Below, piece after piece: positions 35,516 through 47,100 of a stretch of DNA of 64,000 nucleotides. Made by a program: the position numbers and the translations under genes. How positions within the stretch are numbered: the first letter of the stretch is position 1; each line of letters starts with the position of its first letter. The stretch is from Sorex araneus (lineage: Eukaryota; Chordata; Mammalia; Eulipotyphla; Soricidae). The stretch is from the NCBI RefSeq assembly GCF_027595985.1, contig NC_073302.1, positions 98,130,734 through 98,194,733 of the forward strand, given 5' to 3'. The notes under the pieces were generated by a model. The model searched no databases and was not told the DNA's origin. It saw only the letters and a program-made list of their open reading frames with translations.

Positions 35516-35875
35516 AACTTCATAAATACATCAACTTAAAAATTAATATATAACACTTGTTGAAGTGCTATGAAATTTAGTCATTTTGATAAATAATTTA
35601 TCTGCCTTTTATCAACACAACCCTAACTGATAAATTCTATTTATTAACATCACTTTGTATGCAATAATATAACAGAAAGACAAAATTTTACAGAAATATA
35701 GGTCACAAAAATGAGACCTTGGATTCAAAATAATTTCTGAATTTTCATAATCTTATTAAACACTGTTCTTAATGTGGTATTCTATAATCCTTGAGAAAAC
35801 ATCATTTGAATTCAAAACACTGGAGTGTGGGTAAACATTCACTGACACAGCATGCCCTTTTTATCAATAAAATGG
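35516..35875. other. Intron 2 sequence, nothing recognised
   Basis: AT-rich, unique-looking. Confidence 0.4.
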
Positions 35876-35889
35876 AGATAACATTTTTT

Positions 35890-36060
35890 TTTTTTGCTTT
35901 TTGGGTCACACCCAGCGATGCTCAGGGGTTACTCCTGGCTTTGCACTCAGGAATTACTCCTGGCGGTGCTTGGGGGACCATATGGGATGCCGGGGATCGA
36001 ACCTGGGTCGGCCGCGTGCAAGGCAAACGCCCTACCCGCTGTGCTATCGCTCCGGCCCGA
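35890..36060 (-). mobile_element. SOR-type SINE, type 1, young, with TSD
   Basis: Very close to consensus (gggtcacacccagcgatgct to gctatcgctccggccc). Flanked by agataacatttttt at 35876-35889 and 36061-36074. Confidence 0.96.
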
Positions 36061-36585
36061 AGATAACATTTTTTACTACTTCTGGGTATCTCTTTTTTTT
36101 TTTTAACATCTTAATTCTTCTTTTTTTTTTATTTTATTTTTAATTAGAGAATCACCGTGAGGGTACAGTTACAGATTTATACACTTTTGTGCTTATACTT
36201 CCCTCATACAAAGTTCGGGAACCCATCCCTTCACCAGTGCCCATTCTCCACCACCCGTAAACCCAGCGTCCCTCCCACCCTCCCCAATCCCATCTCCCTC
36301 CCACCCCACCCTGCCACTGTGGCAAGGCATTCCCTTCTGTTCTCTCTCTCTAATTAGCTGTTGTGGTTTGCAATAAAGGTGTTCAGTGGCCGCTGTGCTC
36401 AGTCTCTAGCCCTCATTCAGCCCGCAACTCCCTTCCCCCACATGGCCTTCGACTACAATGTACTTGGTGATCGCTTCTCTGAGTTGACCTTTCCCCGGAA
36501 CGTGAGGCCAGCCTCGAAGCCATGGAGTCAACCTCCTGGTACTTATTTCTACAGTTCTTGGGTGATAGTCTCCCACTCTGTTATT

Positions 36586-39500
36586 CTATATACCATAGAT
36601 GAGTGCAATCGTTCTATGTCTGTCTCTCTCTTTCTGACTCATTTCACTCAGCATGAAACTTTTCATGCCCATCGACTTAACTACAAAATTCTTGACCTCC
36701 TTTTTTCTAACAGCTGCATAGTATTCCATTGTATAGATGTACCAAAGTTTCCTCAACCAGTCATCCGTTCTGGGGCATTCGGGTTTTTTCCAGATTCTGG
36801 CTATTGTAAACAGTGCTGCGATGAACATACATGTGCAGATGTTGTTTCAATTGTACTTTTTTGCCTCTCTGGGATATATTCCCAGCAGTGGTATTGCTGG
36901 GTCAAATGGGAATTCAATATCTAATTTTTTGAGAGTCGTCCAAATTGTTTTCCAGAAGGGCTGAACCAGTCGGCATTCCCACCAGCAGTGAAGAAGGGTC
37001 CCTTTCTCCCCACATCCTCTCCAACAGCGGTTGCTTTTGTTCTTTTGGATGTGTGCTAGTCTCTGTGGTGTGAGGTGGTATCTCATGGTTGTTTTGATCT
37101 GCATCTCTCTGATGATTAGTGATGCAGAGCACTTTTTCATGTGCCTTTTGGCCATTCGTATTTCTTCCTTGGTAAAGTTTCTGTTCATTTCTTCGCCCCA
37201 TTTTTTGATGGGGTTGGATGTTTTCTTCTTGTAGAGTTCAACCAGTGCTTTATATACCATTGATATCAACCCCTTATCTGATGGGTATTGTGTAAATATC
37301 CTTTCCCATTCTGTGGATAGTCTTTGGATTCTGGTCAATGTATCTCTTGCGGTGCAGAAGCTTTTTAGTTTAATGTAGTCCCATTTGTTGATCTCTGTTT
37401 TTACTAGATTGCTTAGTTCCGTGCCACCTTTGAAGATACCTTTATCTTCAATATCGTGGAGGGTTTCGCCGACATTGTCTTCAATGTACCTTATGGTTTG
37501 TGGTCTAATGTTGAGGTCTTTAATCCATTTTGATCTGACTTTTGTGCATGGTGTCAGGTCAAGGTCTAAACCCATTTTTTTGCATGTGGTTGTCCAGTTG
37601 TGCCAGCAGCATTTGTTAAAGAGGCTTTCCTTGCTCCACTTCACATCTCTTGCTCCCTTATCAAAGATTAGATGGTCATACATTTGGGGTTGTGTGTAGG
37701 GATATTCCACCCTGTTCCATTGGTCTACGGCTCTGCCTTTGTTCCAGTACCATGCTGTTTTAATTATTACTGCTTTGTAGTAAAGTTTGAGGTTGGGGAT
37801 GGTGATGCCTCCCATCATCTTTTTCCCAAGAATTGTTTTTGCTATCCTTGGACGTTTGTTATTCCATATGAATTTTAGGATTGCTTGATCCATTTCTTTG
37901 AAGAGTGTCATGGGTATATTTATAGGGATCGCATTGAATCTGTATAATGCTTTAGGGAGTATTGCCATTTTGACAACATTGATTCTCCCTATCCACGAGC
38001 AGGGTATATGTTTCCATTTCCTCATGTCCTCTTTGATTTCATGGAGTAGCGTTTTGTAGTTTTCTTTGTAAAGGTCTTTTACTTCCTTGGTTAAGCTGAT
38101 TCCGAGGTACTTGATTTTCTGGGGCATGATTGTGAATGGGATTGCTTTTTTCATGTCCCTTTCCTCTGCCTCATTGTTTGCATATATGAAGGCCATGGAT
38201 TTTTGGGTATTGATTTTGTAGCCTGCAACTTTACTGTATAAGTCTATTGTTTCTAAGAGTTTCTTAGTAGAGGTTTTAGGCTTCTCTAGATATAGTATCA
38301 TGTCGTCTGCAAATAGTGAGAGTTTGATTTCTTCCCTTCCTATCTGGATGCCCTTAATCTCTTTTTCTTGTCTAATAGCTATCGCAAGTACTTCCAGTAC
38401 TATATTGAAGAGGAGTGGTGAGAGTGAGCATCCTTGTCTTGTGCCTGATCTCAGAGGCACAAGTTTTTCCCCGTTGAGGATAATGCTTGCCGTAGGCTTG
38501 TGATAGATGGCCTCGACTATCTTGAGGAAAGTTCCTCCAAACCCCATTTTGGCGAGGGTTTTCATCATGAAAAGATGTTGGATCTTGTCAAATGCTTTCT
38601 CTGCATCTATTGATATGATCATATGGTTTTTATCTTTACTTTTGTTGATATGCTGGATTATGTTGATTGATTTCCGAATGTTAAACCATCCTTGCATCCC
38701 TGGGATGAATCCCACTTGGTCGTGATGTATGATCTTTTTGATGAGTTGTTGGATCCTATTTGCCAGTATTTTGTTGAGGATCTTCGCATCGGTGTTCATC
38801 AGGGAAATTGGTCTGTAATTTTCTTTCTTAGTGATGTCTTTGTTTGCTTTTGGTATTAGGGAGATGTGTGCTTCATAGAAACTGTTTGGGAGATTTCCTG
38901 TTTTTTCAATTTCCTGGAAAAGTTTGAGGAAAACAGGCAGCAGGTCTTCTTTAAATGTTTGGAAGAATTCGCCAGTGAAGCCATCTGGGCCTGGGCTTTT
39001 GTTTTTGGGGAGGTTTTTGATCACAGCTTCAATTTCCTTAACATTGATGGGTCTATTCAGGTATTCCAAGTCTTCTTTGTTCAGTCTTGGGAGATTGTAA
39101 GAATCGAGGAATCCATCCATTTCTTTTAGGTTCTCATGTTTTGTGGCATATAGACTTTCGAAGTAGTCTCTAATGATCTTTTGAATCTCACTGGTTTCTG
39201 TTATGATGTCCCCCTTTTCATTTCTGATTCGATTTATTAGGGTTCTTTCTCTTTCTTTCTTTGTGAGTCTTGCTAGCGGTTTATCAATCTTGTTTATTTT
39301 CTCGAAGAACCAGCTCTTTGTTTCATTGATCTTTCGGATTGTCTTTTTGGTTTCCATGTCATTAATTTCTGCTCTAATTTTTATTATTTCTTTCCTTCGA
39401 TCTGGTTTGGGTTCCCTTTTCTGGTCCTTTTCTAAGGTCTTGAGTTGTGAAGTCAAGCTGTCTATGTGGGCCCTTTCTTCCTTCCTGAGGAATGCTTGGA

Positions 39501-40398
39501 GAGCTATAAATTTTCCCCTTAACACGGCTTTAGCTGCGTCCCATAGGTTTTGGCAGCTCGTGTCTTCATTCTCATTTGTTTCTAGGTATTTTTTGATTTC
39601 TTCCTTGATTTCCTTCCTGACCCACTCATTGTTCAACATTGAATTGTTTAATTTCCAAGTGTTTGACTTGATTCTCTGTGTCAGTGAGTGGTTAGCTTCT
39701 ATCTTCAGCGCATCGTGGTCTGAAAAGATGGTTGATACAATTTCTATTTTTCCGATTCTATTGAGGTATGTTCTGGGGCCCAGTACATGGTCTATTTTAG
39801 AAAATGTTCCGTGTGCACTGGAAAAGAATGTGTATTCTTTCTTTTTGGGGTGTAAGGCCCTGTATAGGTCTATTAGGCCTCTCTCTTCAATTTCTTCTTT
39901 CAGAGTCAGTGTTTCCTTGTTGAGTTTTGTTCTTGTGGATCTATCTAGAGGCGATAAGGCCATATTGAAGTCTCCAACTACTATTGTGCTGTTAGTGATG
40001 TCCTCTTTGAAGTCTGCTAGGAGTTGTTTTAAATATTTAGCTGGTCGCTCATTAGGTGCATATATGTTTAAGAGTGTGATTTCTTCCTGTTGAACATATC
40101 CCTTGATAAACAGAAAATGACCTTCGCTGTCCCTTTTAATCTTTTTCAACCTGAAATCTATGTTGTCGGATATTAGGATGGCCACTCCAGCTTTTTTACG
40201 GGGGTTGTTTGCTTGCAGGATTGTTTTCCATCCTTTGACTTTGAGTCTATGTTTACTCTGTTTGTTCAGGTGTGTTTCTTGCAGGCAGCAGAATGATGGG
40301 TTTAATTTCTGGATCCATTTTGCCACTCTGTGTCTCTTGATGGGTGCATTTAGGCCGTTGACGTTGAGAGAGATTATTGTGATAGGATTTTGTGTCAT
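36586..40398 (-). pseudogene. L1 ORF2 (endonuclease/reverse transcriptase), one in-frame stop
   Basis: ORF2p nicks target DNA and reverse-transcribes L1 RNA. The open frame begins upstream at 40434, but the first ATG is at 40398 (MTQNPITI), leaving a 42-nt spacer after ORF1. The full frame would be 1270 residues, close to the human length. The endonuclease has NVNGLN, QETHL, GDFNM and SDHDAL motifs (about residues 1-235). The reverse transcriptase has GTRQGC and FADDM. A CX3CX7HX4C zinc knuckle ([18 protein letters not shown]) lies just before a TGA at codon 1184 (36847-36849). The frame stays open after the TGA to 36586, so this is a single nonsense change, consistent with CGA to TGA. Compared with the truncated sister copy, two codons are missing before the GTRQGC motif. 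Confidence 0.94.
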
Positions 40399-40440
40399 AT
40401 TTCTGTGGTATTTGTTGTTTTTATGTGGCTCCACCTTGTC

Positions 40441-41403
40441 TTACAGTAGCCCCTTGAGACCTTCTTTCAAGTTTGGTTTTGAGTCTATGAAGGACCTGAG
40501 CTGTTGTTTATCCGAGAAGTAGTGTATGGTTCCTTCAAGTTTGAGTGAGAGTTTAGCCGGATAAAGTATTCTTGGTGAGGCATTCATTTCGTTGAGTCTT
40601 TTCACTATGTCCCACCATTGTCTTCGGGCTCGGAGGGTTTCCTCTGACAGGTCTGCTGTAAATCTGAGGGGTGCTCCTTTGTATGTAATTTCCTTCTTTG
40701 ACCTTGCTGCTTGCAGAATTGTGTCTCTATCCATAGCATCCGTCATTCTGACTATGATATGCCTTGGAGTCTGTTTATTCGGGTCTCTTTTTGCTGGTAC
40801 TCTTCGGACTCCTTGTATCTGGATGCCTGCCTTCTCCAGCTCTGGGAATTTCTTAGCAATGATGTCTTTGACTGTGTTTTTTTCATTGGGGTTACTTCCC
40901 TGTGGTTCTGGTACTCCAATGATTCTTATGTTGTTTCTCTTGAAGTCATCCCCCAGGGCTCTGATTCGCTCTATAGCCATTTTGAGGTCTTTGGCCATGA
41001 TTTGTTGTTGTCTATAAGCTTTCTGCAGCTCATCTTCCAGGTCGCTGATTCTTTCTTCAGCTGTAGTCATTCTACTGTTGAGGGCATCTAGTGAGATTTT
41101 TATTTCATCTACCGATTCCTTTATTTGTGAGATTTCCGTTCGAAGATTTGAAATTTCTGCTCTCATTTCTGCTCTCATTTCTTCCTGAATTTTCTTGGTA
41201 GACCGTTCCAGCGCTTCATTCATCTCCTCCCTTAGTTTATTGGATGTCTATTCCATGGTTGCTTGGAGTAGGTCGACTCTCCTCCAGATCTCCTCTCTAA
41301 ATTGTTTATCTGAGAGGTCATAGATGTGAGTAGCCCCCATTGATGTTTCTGGAATTTTTTCTTCTCCCTCTCTTGGTTGAGGGGATTTTCGCAGCTTCTT
41401 CAT
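40441..41403 (-). pseudogene. L1 ORF1 (RNA-binding chaperone), one in-frame stop
   Basis: L1 ORF1p is a trimeric RNA-binding protein that coats L1 RNA. From the ATG at 41403 (MKKLRKSPQ) the frame runs 320 codons to the TAA at 40441-40443. Codon 52 is TAG (41248-41250, minus strand), just before a downstream ATG at codon 61 that leaves a clean 260-codon frame. The region after codon 61 has a heptad-like coiled coil (about residues 65-140). The RNA-recognition domain follows (NNIRIIGVPE, about 155-160), then the C-terminal domain (RILYPAKLSL). Length is near that of mammalian ORF1 proteins. The stop probably abolishes normal translation. Confidence 0.92.
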
Positions 41404-41821
41404 ATTGTTACGGAAGTATAGAGTTGGAGCTCTGTAGTTATTTGTTTCTTTTTCCTTCTTGTGGAAAGAAGGTTTTCTGATCGTGCTAAACTTCCCTTAT
41501 TAACTGAGAGCTTTTATAGTGTCAGACTAAGCTAATGGCTATTTTGTGTGTTAGAGATTGCAAAAGTGAATTTTCAAAAACATACAAGTACTGATTGAGC
41601 TGAGGTAACAAAGAATAACTGGGGCCGCGTTAGCGTTGGCCGCTCTGAGAGGAGGCCACGCCCACTTTTAGACCACGCCCACTAACATACAGGACACGCC
41701 CCCAGTGTCTTCCTGCGAGGGCGGGCCGCAGTTAGGGGGCCCGGGGAGGAGCCGGGGCGCAGAGGACACGGGCTGGGGCGGCTGGAAGGTCTCAGGGAGT
41801 CCAGGCGGCGGGAAGCGGGGC
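41404..41821 (-). promoter_or_regulatory. L1 5' UTR / internal promoter region
   Basis: GC-rich in its outer half, with three ccacgccc/cacgcccc motifs on the + strand at about 41657-41702, unlike the AT-rich intron around it. L1 5' UTRs carry an internal RNA polymerase II promoter; function here is inferred only. Confidence 0.7.
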
Positions 41822-41838
41822 ACTTCTGGGTATCTCTT

Positions 41839-42095
41839 AACTGTGAGACAACTCTGTTATATTACAGTGAAGGAAAGCCTTTTAAAATTCATTTAAACAT
41901 TAAAATCATGTTATCTTTTATTAGTAGTTGTCAAATTATCTTTTTCTTTTCATCATATAATCTCTCAGAATCTTATAACAGTGACATTACAGAGATCTTG
42001 AAAGTTCATGACCTTGAATTTTTAACCTGAGTACTTGGTAAGTATAAAATGATGTGAAAATTTAAAAAATGAAGTAGAACTATAAAAAATAAATC
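41839..42095. other. Intron 2 sequence, nothing recognised
   Basis: AT-rich, right after the L1 target-site duplication. Confidence 0.4.
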
Positions 42096-42694
42096 ACTGT
42101 ATTACTGTATAACTGTCATATCATTGTTTGTCAATTTACTCGAGCGCCACCAGTAAAGTCTCTATTACACTCAGCCCTGAGATTTTAGCAGCCTCCTTTG
42201 CTCGTCTTTCCCAACGACTAGAGGCTCTTTCAGGGTAGGGGAATGAGATCTATCATTACTGTTTTTGGCATATGGAATACGCTACGGGTAGCTTGCCAGG
42301 TTCTGCTGTGAGGGCAGGATATTCTCGATAGCTTACTTGGCTCTCCGAGAGGTATGTATATATCTTTTACTGTATTTGGGATATGAATATGCCACGGGGA
42401 GCTTGCCAGAGCCTCCCATGAAGGCAATAGACTCTCGGTAGCTTGTCAGGTTCTCCAAAAGGAGAAGTAGGCTATTAAATGTTTCGTGGCCACAGTGCTT
42501 CTGGGAGCTTGGTTTTATTGGTCGTTGATGAGATTACATGACGCCGGAGGCAGTTTCTGGGTGTGACTGTCCAGCTACTGGAAAATGGGGGATCTGGGTG
42601 GAAGAGGCCCAATCCCGATATGGGCAGCCTTGGAGATCTTGGCCCTGGGTCCCGCACACATGCGTTCCTCTGCCAGTTCCTTTATACATGAGGC
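42096..42694 (-). mobile_element. Composite repeat family, copy A
   Basis: Read on + coordinates: acagtg-type tail, a tgagattttagcagcctcc block, a ggctctttcagggtagggga block, then the type 2 SINE central block. Next come ttctgggagcttggttttat, gatgagattacatgacgcc and aatgggggatctgggtggaa. It ends truncated in ttcctttatacatgaggctc. It includes an extra partial copy of the SINE block at about 42350-42450. Confidence 0.85.
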
Positions 42695-42696
42695 TC

Positions 42697-42732
42697 GTTT
42701 GTTTGTTTGTTTATTTATTTATTTATTTATTA
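42697..42732 (+). repeat. (TTTG)n/(TTTA)n microsatellite
   Basis: TTTG units followed by TTTA units, next to the truncated 5' end of composite copy A. Confidence 0.9.
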
Positions 42733-42821
42733 CATAAAAACTAAATAAACTGACAAAATTATCAATACTACAGACATATGTGCATTATGGTAGTTATCCT
42801 GGTTAAGAAATATTGCTTTCT

Positions 42822-42993
42822 TTTTTTTTAACTTTTTGTGTCACATCCAGCAATGCACAGGGGTTACTTTTGGCTCTGCACTCAGGAATTACTCCTGGCA
42901 GTGCTCAGGGTACCATATACGATACTGGGAATCGAACCCGGGGTGGCCATGTGCAAGACAAATGCCCTACCTGCTGTGCTATGGCTCCAGGCC
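42822..42993 (-). mobile_element. SOR-type SINE, type 1
   Basis: Complete reversed copy from poly-T and tttttgtgtcacatccagca to gtgctatggctccaggcc. Confidence 0.92.
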
Positions 42994-43307
42994 AGCATTG
43001 GTTTCTTGTACAACAAAAGTACTTATGGTTCTAATTATATCAATAGTCTATAGGCAATTGCTTTATGAAGATATTTTTCTCCTTTTATTAGAGTTCACTT
43101 TAAAGTACTATATAAAAAAAACTTAGATAATGTATTTTTAAAACACAAATGACTACTTTGCATATTGAAACAATGCAGATCTAGAAAATCCAGAATTTGA
43201 GAGCAAAATTTGCCATCCTCCCTCCACACTTCCATCATTAGACCTTCATTCTGATACATCCATACTAATCATACCTCAAAAGGGATATTAATTGAATGTC
43301 CATTTTC
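42994..43307. other. Intron 2 sequence, nothing recognised
   Basis: AT-rich, ends at the reversed A-tail of the L1 described at 43308. Confidence 0.4.
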
Positions 43308-43821
43308 CTTTCTAATTTTAAAAAATGTAATCACCATTGTGTAATCTCCGGGCAGCTAGAGGGAGAGTCTGGCCTCTCTCCCTTTTGCCGGCCACATTCG
43401 GTGGACTCAAGCCGCTCACCCACCCGGAACTGCCCATGCAATGTGTGGACAAAGGAGGAAATGATGAAGGAGGGAATCGGGCTGGTTGATGATCAGTTAC
43501 AATTTATTCCCACATTCTCCCCACACGTCTATTCCAGTTTCTCTAAACCCCCCAGTCTAGTCTCGCACTACCCCTTATTCCTGTCTCCTCCTGTCTCTCC
43601 CGTTCATCTCTCCATGCTCCCTCTCACAGCCATGTCTCCCTCTCTCCATGCACCTGCTCCTGCAGTCTTCCCCTACACTCCTCTCCCTCTGTACCCCTGC
43701 TAGTCTCTCAGTGCTCCATCTTGTTGCCCTGCTCTCTCTCATCTCTCCCCAACTCCCCAGCATTGGGGACAACACCCCCCCACCCCCACTGTAGCAAAAT
43801 AAACATAGGAAAGCCCTTCCT

Positions 43822-43999
43822 GGGGCTGGAGCAATAGCACAGCGGGTAGGGCATTTGCCTTGCACGCGGCCGACCTGGGTTCGATTCCCAGCATCCCATA
43901 TGGTCCCCTGAGCACCGCCAGGGGTAATTCCTGAGTGCAGAGCCAGGAGTAACCCCTGTGCATCGCCGGGTGTGACCCAAAAAGCAAAAAAAAAAAAAA
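43822..43999 (+). mobile_element. SOR-type SINE, type 1, young, inserted in LTR copy 1
   Basis: Near-consensus copy (ggggctggagcaatagcaca, ggttcgattcccagc, atcgccgggtgtgaccc and poly-A) flanked by aagcccttcct (43811-43821) and aagtccttcct (44000-44010). Confidence 0.96.
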
Positions 44000-44055
44000 A
44001 AGTCCTTCCTTTGCTCACGGACAAAATACCACTTAAGGTGTTTTCTCTTTTCCTT

Positions 44056-44675
44056 AGTCCTGTCACTGTCTCTGTCACTGTCATCCCATTGTTCATGGAT
44101 TTGCTGGAATAGGCACCAGTAACATTTCCATTTGTCCCTGTCGCATGCTAATGTAGTCCGATGGCTTATTGGGGGCTCTTTTAGGGTAGGGGCGTGAGGA
44201 CCGTTGGTGTTACTGTTTTTGGCATATCAAGTAGTACAGTAACTTCATCATCATCATCATCCCATTGATGGTTGATTTTCTCAAGCGGTCTCAGTAATGT
44301 CTCCATTCGTCCTAGCCCTGAGATTTTAGCAGCCTCTCTTTACTCGTCCTTCCCAACAGTGCCAGATTGGAGGCTCTTTCAGGGTCAGGGGAATGAGACC
44401 CATCATTGTTACTGGTTTTGGCAGATGAATACTCCACAGGGAGCTTGCCAGGCTCTCCCTTGCAGGCAGGAAACTCTTGGCAGCTTATCGGGTTCTCTGA
44501 GAGGGAGAACTAGGCTATAAAATGTTCTTATAGGCTTCTGAGAGCTTGGTTTTATAGCCTCTGGATGTTGGCCATTATTGGGATTACACGGCACCGGGGC
44601 AGTTTCTGGGTGTACTGCCTAGCTACTGAAATGGGGGATCTGGGTGGAAGAGGCCCAGTCCTGATCCGAGCTCTA
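44056..44675 (-). mobile_element. Composite repeat family, copy B, inserted in LTR copy 1
   Basis: Same order of blocks as copy A, with a partial duplication of its 3' part (about 44056-44230 and 44255-44400) and a (CAT)n run at about 44247-44262. It ends at aagaggcccagtcctgatcc, so its 5' body is truncated. Its insertion splits the LTR. Confidence 0.85.
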
Positions 44676-45710
44676 CTTCTTAATATTAGTTATTTATATG
44701 GACACAGTAAGCAATACACTGAGCTTGTAGGGTGGCTCTTCTGGGAACATCTTGCCACAGACTCAGACTACACTGCTCAGGCCGGAATAATCTTTCCTAA
44801 CCCTAGCAGGTCTGAATTTAGTTATTACTTTTTGGATTATGAGAAAATTTGTTCATGACCATGCTCTTAACTTATAGTTTAGCATTATGGCACTTTGGCC
44901 AGGCCCATTTTGATGGCAGGGTAGCACATAACTCACCGCTTTCCCTGGGTCCATCCAGTCCCTCATTGTGACCCTGCTTTTGGGATGATAGGAAGTAAGG
45001 GCAACTGAGGCTTAGACCGAGAGAACAGATAGATGTCCAGGAGATAATATTATCTGGAGTCAATTAACTCCCAAGTTATAAAAACATAGCATTAACTCTT
45101 TCCCTGTGTCTGTACAAAAAGGACACCACTCTGAATTAACTATGCAAAGGACTTAAGGAGAATTGGAAAACAATATTTATTTATGAGTCAACAGAGCACA
45201 GAGTAATTGGAGCACTGTGACGGGGGTAACCCAATAAAACTAAGCTCCCTGTGGCATGGCAGAAAGGACAAACCAATATTATCCTATATACCATGAGATA
45301 TCCAGTTACAAAATCGTTCATGATTGAGTTTCAGTCATACAATGTTCCAACACCTGTCCTTTCACCAGTGCACATTTCCTGCCACCAATGTCCTCATTTT
45401 GCTTCCCATCCACCCCAACTCCATCCCACCCCTGTGATCTACCTCTATGGCAGATGCTTTCCTTCTCTCTCTCTTATTTTCTTTTAGGCATTGTGACTTG
45501 CTGAAACATACTGAAAGTATATCATGCATATCCCTTTACCTCCTTTCAGTACATAGTTTTTGTTCAGAGTGCTTATTTCCAACTATCACTGTTATAATGG
45601 TCCCTTCTCTATCCTAACTTCTCTCCCCTTCCCACTTTGTGGTAAGATTCCTACCATGGACCAGTCTTCCTGGCCCTTGTTTTTAGTTTATTATTCACAT
45701 ACTATGTTTC

Positions 45711-45742
45711 TGTTGTTGTTGTTGTTGTTGTTGTCGTTGTTT
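45711..45742 (+). repeat. (GTT)n microsatellite
   Basis: About nine GTT units with one GTC, in old L1 sequence just before composite copy C. Confidence 0.92.
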
Positions 45743-45754
45743 TAATGTCCCTCA

Positions 45755-46311
45755 CTGTATCACTGTATCTCTGTATTCAGGTTGCTCATTGATTTACTTG
45801 AGTGGGTGCCAGTATTGTCTCCGTTTGTCCCTGTCACGTTCAGGGTCAGGGAAATGAGACCCATTATTGTTACTGTTTTTGGCATATTGAATATGCCATG
45901 GGCAACTTGCCAGGCTCTGCCACGAGAGATTCTGCATCACTGTCTTCTGGAAGCTTTATTTTAGTCTCTTGATCTTGGTCTTTGATGAGATTACATGGTG
46001 CCAGGGGCATTTTGTGGGTGTGGCTGCCAAGCTGCTGGAAAATAGGGGATCTTGGTGGAGGACGCCCAGTCCCGATCCGAGCAGGCTTGGAGATCTCAGG
46101 CACGGGTCCCGCATATCTGGGTTCCTATGTCAGTTCCTTCATGGGTGAGGCTCATCCAAGCACATGGAGAGTGGCCTTGAGCATGGCTGTGGCTGGGTTC
46201 TGGAGGTTTTTGGTTGCTGTTGCTCTGCTTAGGGTTGGGAGGGAAACTCAATCCACCTCCCTCCAAGGTGCCCTGGTGAAGACAATCTGATGTGGGTGCA
46301 GGAGCACTCAT
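45755..46311 (-). mobile_element. Composite repeat family, copy C, apparently full length, with TSD
   Basis: Flanked by tgtccctca at 45746-45754 and 46312-46320 inside an old L1, which gives both ends. On its own strand it starts near a tgctcctgcacccacatcag stretch. It continues through a non-tRNA body (ccaagcctgctcggatcggg and accatgtaatctcatcaa blocks) into the type 2 SINE 3' half (ggcatattcaatatgccaaa) and an acagtga-type tail. Length is about 557 bp. No A-box or B-box is recognised. Confidence 0.88.
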
Positions 46312-47100
46312 TGTCCCTCAAATGAGTGCAATCATTGCATGTATAACCCTCTCCTTCTGACTCATTTTCACTCAGCATGGTACTCTCCATGTCCATCCAT
46401 ATTTAAGTACATTTTATGACTTCATTTTTCCCAACAGCTGTGTAGTGTTGCATTGTATAGACGCACCATAGTTTCTGTTCTCAGGCAAATTATGTTGTTT
46501 TCAGATTATTGCTATGGTGCATAGTGCTGCAATGAACATGTGAGTGCAGATGGCCTTTCTGTATTGTGTTTTTGGGCCACTAGAGAATTGCTGGGTTTTA
46601 TGAAAGCTCAATTTCAGGAAGGCTGGACAAGCCAGCATTATCACCAATTGTGAATGAGAGTCCCCTTCTCTCCATCCATGCCAACACTGGTTGTTCTTTA
46701 GCATTTGTGCCAGCCTCTCTGGCATGAGATAATATCTCATTATTGTTTTGATTTGCATCTCCCTGATAATTAGTAATGTAGAGCACTTTTTCCTATTCCT
46801 TTTGGCTATTTGTGTTTCTTCTTTGAGGAAGATTCTGTTTATCACTTCTCATTTTTGGATGGGGATTTTCTTGTAAAGTTCTTACAGTGCCTTTTAGATC
46901 TTGAATATTAACCCTTACATCAGATGAGTGTTGGGTAACTATTTATTTTCCATTCTTTGGATTGTTTCATAACCTGGTCATCATTTACATTGAAGTGCAG
47001 AAACATTTTAGTTTAATGTAGTCTCATTGTGTATCTTTACTTCTTGCTTAGTCAGTGGTGTTTCAAAAATGTCCATTTTTTAAGCACATATTTTTCTCCT

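Larger units (their letters stand above)
36095..41821 (-). mobile_element. Near-complete young L1, antisense, with TSD
   Basis: A 5.7-kb L1 with a GC-rich 5' UTR (41404-41821), ORF1, ORF2, a 3' UTR of about 460 bp and an A-tail (poly-T at its low-coordinate end). The 17-bp repeat acttctgggtatctctt flanks it exactly (36078-36094 and 41822-41838), which proves a single insertion by target-primed reverse transcription. ORF1 and ORF2 each carry one in-frame stop, so the copy is probably dead but recent. It is antisense to TYR, the orientation best tolerated in introns. Confidence 0.98.
43338..45288 (-). mobile_element. Solo LTR of an endogenous retrovirus, interrupted (LTR copy 1)
   Basis: Parts at 43338-43810, 44011-44055 and about 44676-45288 make one LTR when the insertions are set aside. 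The 44676-45288 part is clearly related to 63195-63801 of LTR copy 2 (shared cactttggccaggcccat, ggaagtaagggca, actatgcaaaggact and gtaacccaataaa blocks). Near-identical 6-bp repeats (caccat at 43332-43337, taccat at 45289-45294) flank it in an L1 tail. On the - strand a polyadenylation-type aataaa lies at about 43500. No viral genes remain. Confidence 0.8.
43308..47100 (-). mobile_element. Old L1 3' part, antisense, interrupted twice
   Basis: The 3' tail (tttctaattttaaaaaatg... caccat) ends at 43337 and resumes as ccatgagatatccagttac at about 45291, the L1 3'-end block. It is interrupted by the LTR at 43338-45288 and again by composite copy C (45755-46311), and continues into ORF2 C-terminal sequence at about 46320-47040. 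The nesting gives a relative age: L1 first, then LTR and composite. ORF2 is in broken pieces only. Confidence 0.8.

Noticed and set aside
36361..36924. Open frame of 187 codons on the + strand
   Set aside because: Antisense of the L1 ORF2 C-terminus and 3' UTR; a sister frame occurs in the truncated L1 at 23274-23877.
39203..40093. Open frame of 296 codons on the + strand
   Set aside because: It is the antisense of the L1 ORF2 endonuclease region; the - strand encodes the recognisable protein.
40398..40434. ORF2 start at 40434
   Set aside because: That codon is GTG; the first ATG is at 40398 and matches the usual L1 ORF2 N-terminus better.
41705..41896. Short GC-rich open frame (+) resembling a coding exon
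   Set aside because: It lies on the antisense of the L1 5' UTR and runs across the L1 target-site duplication.
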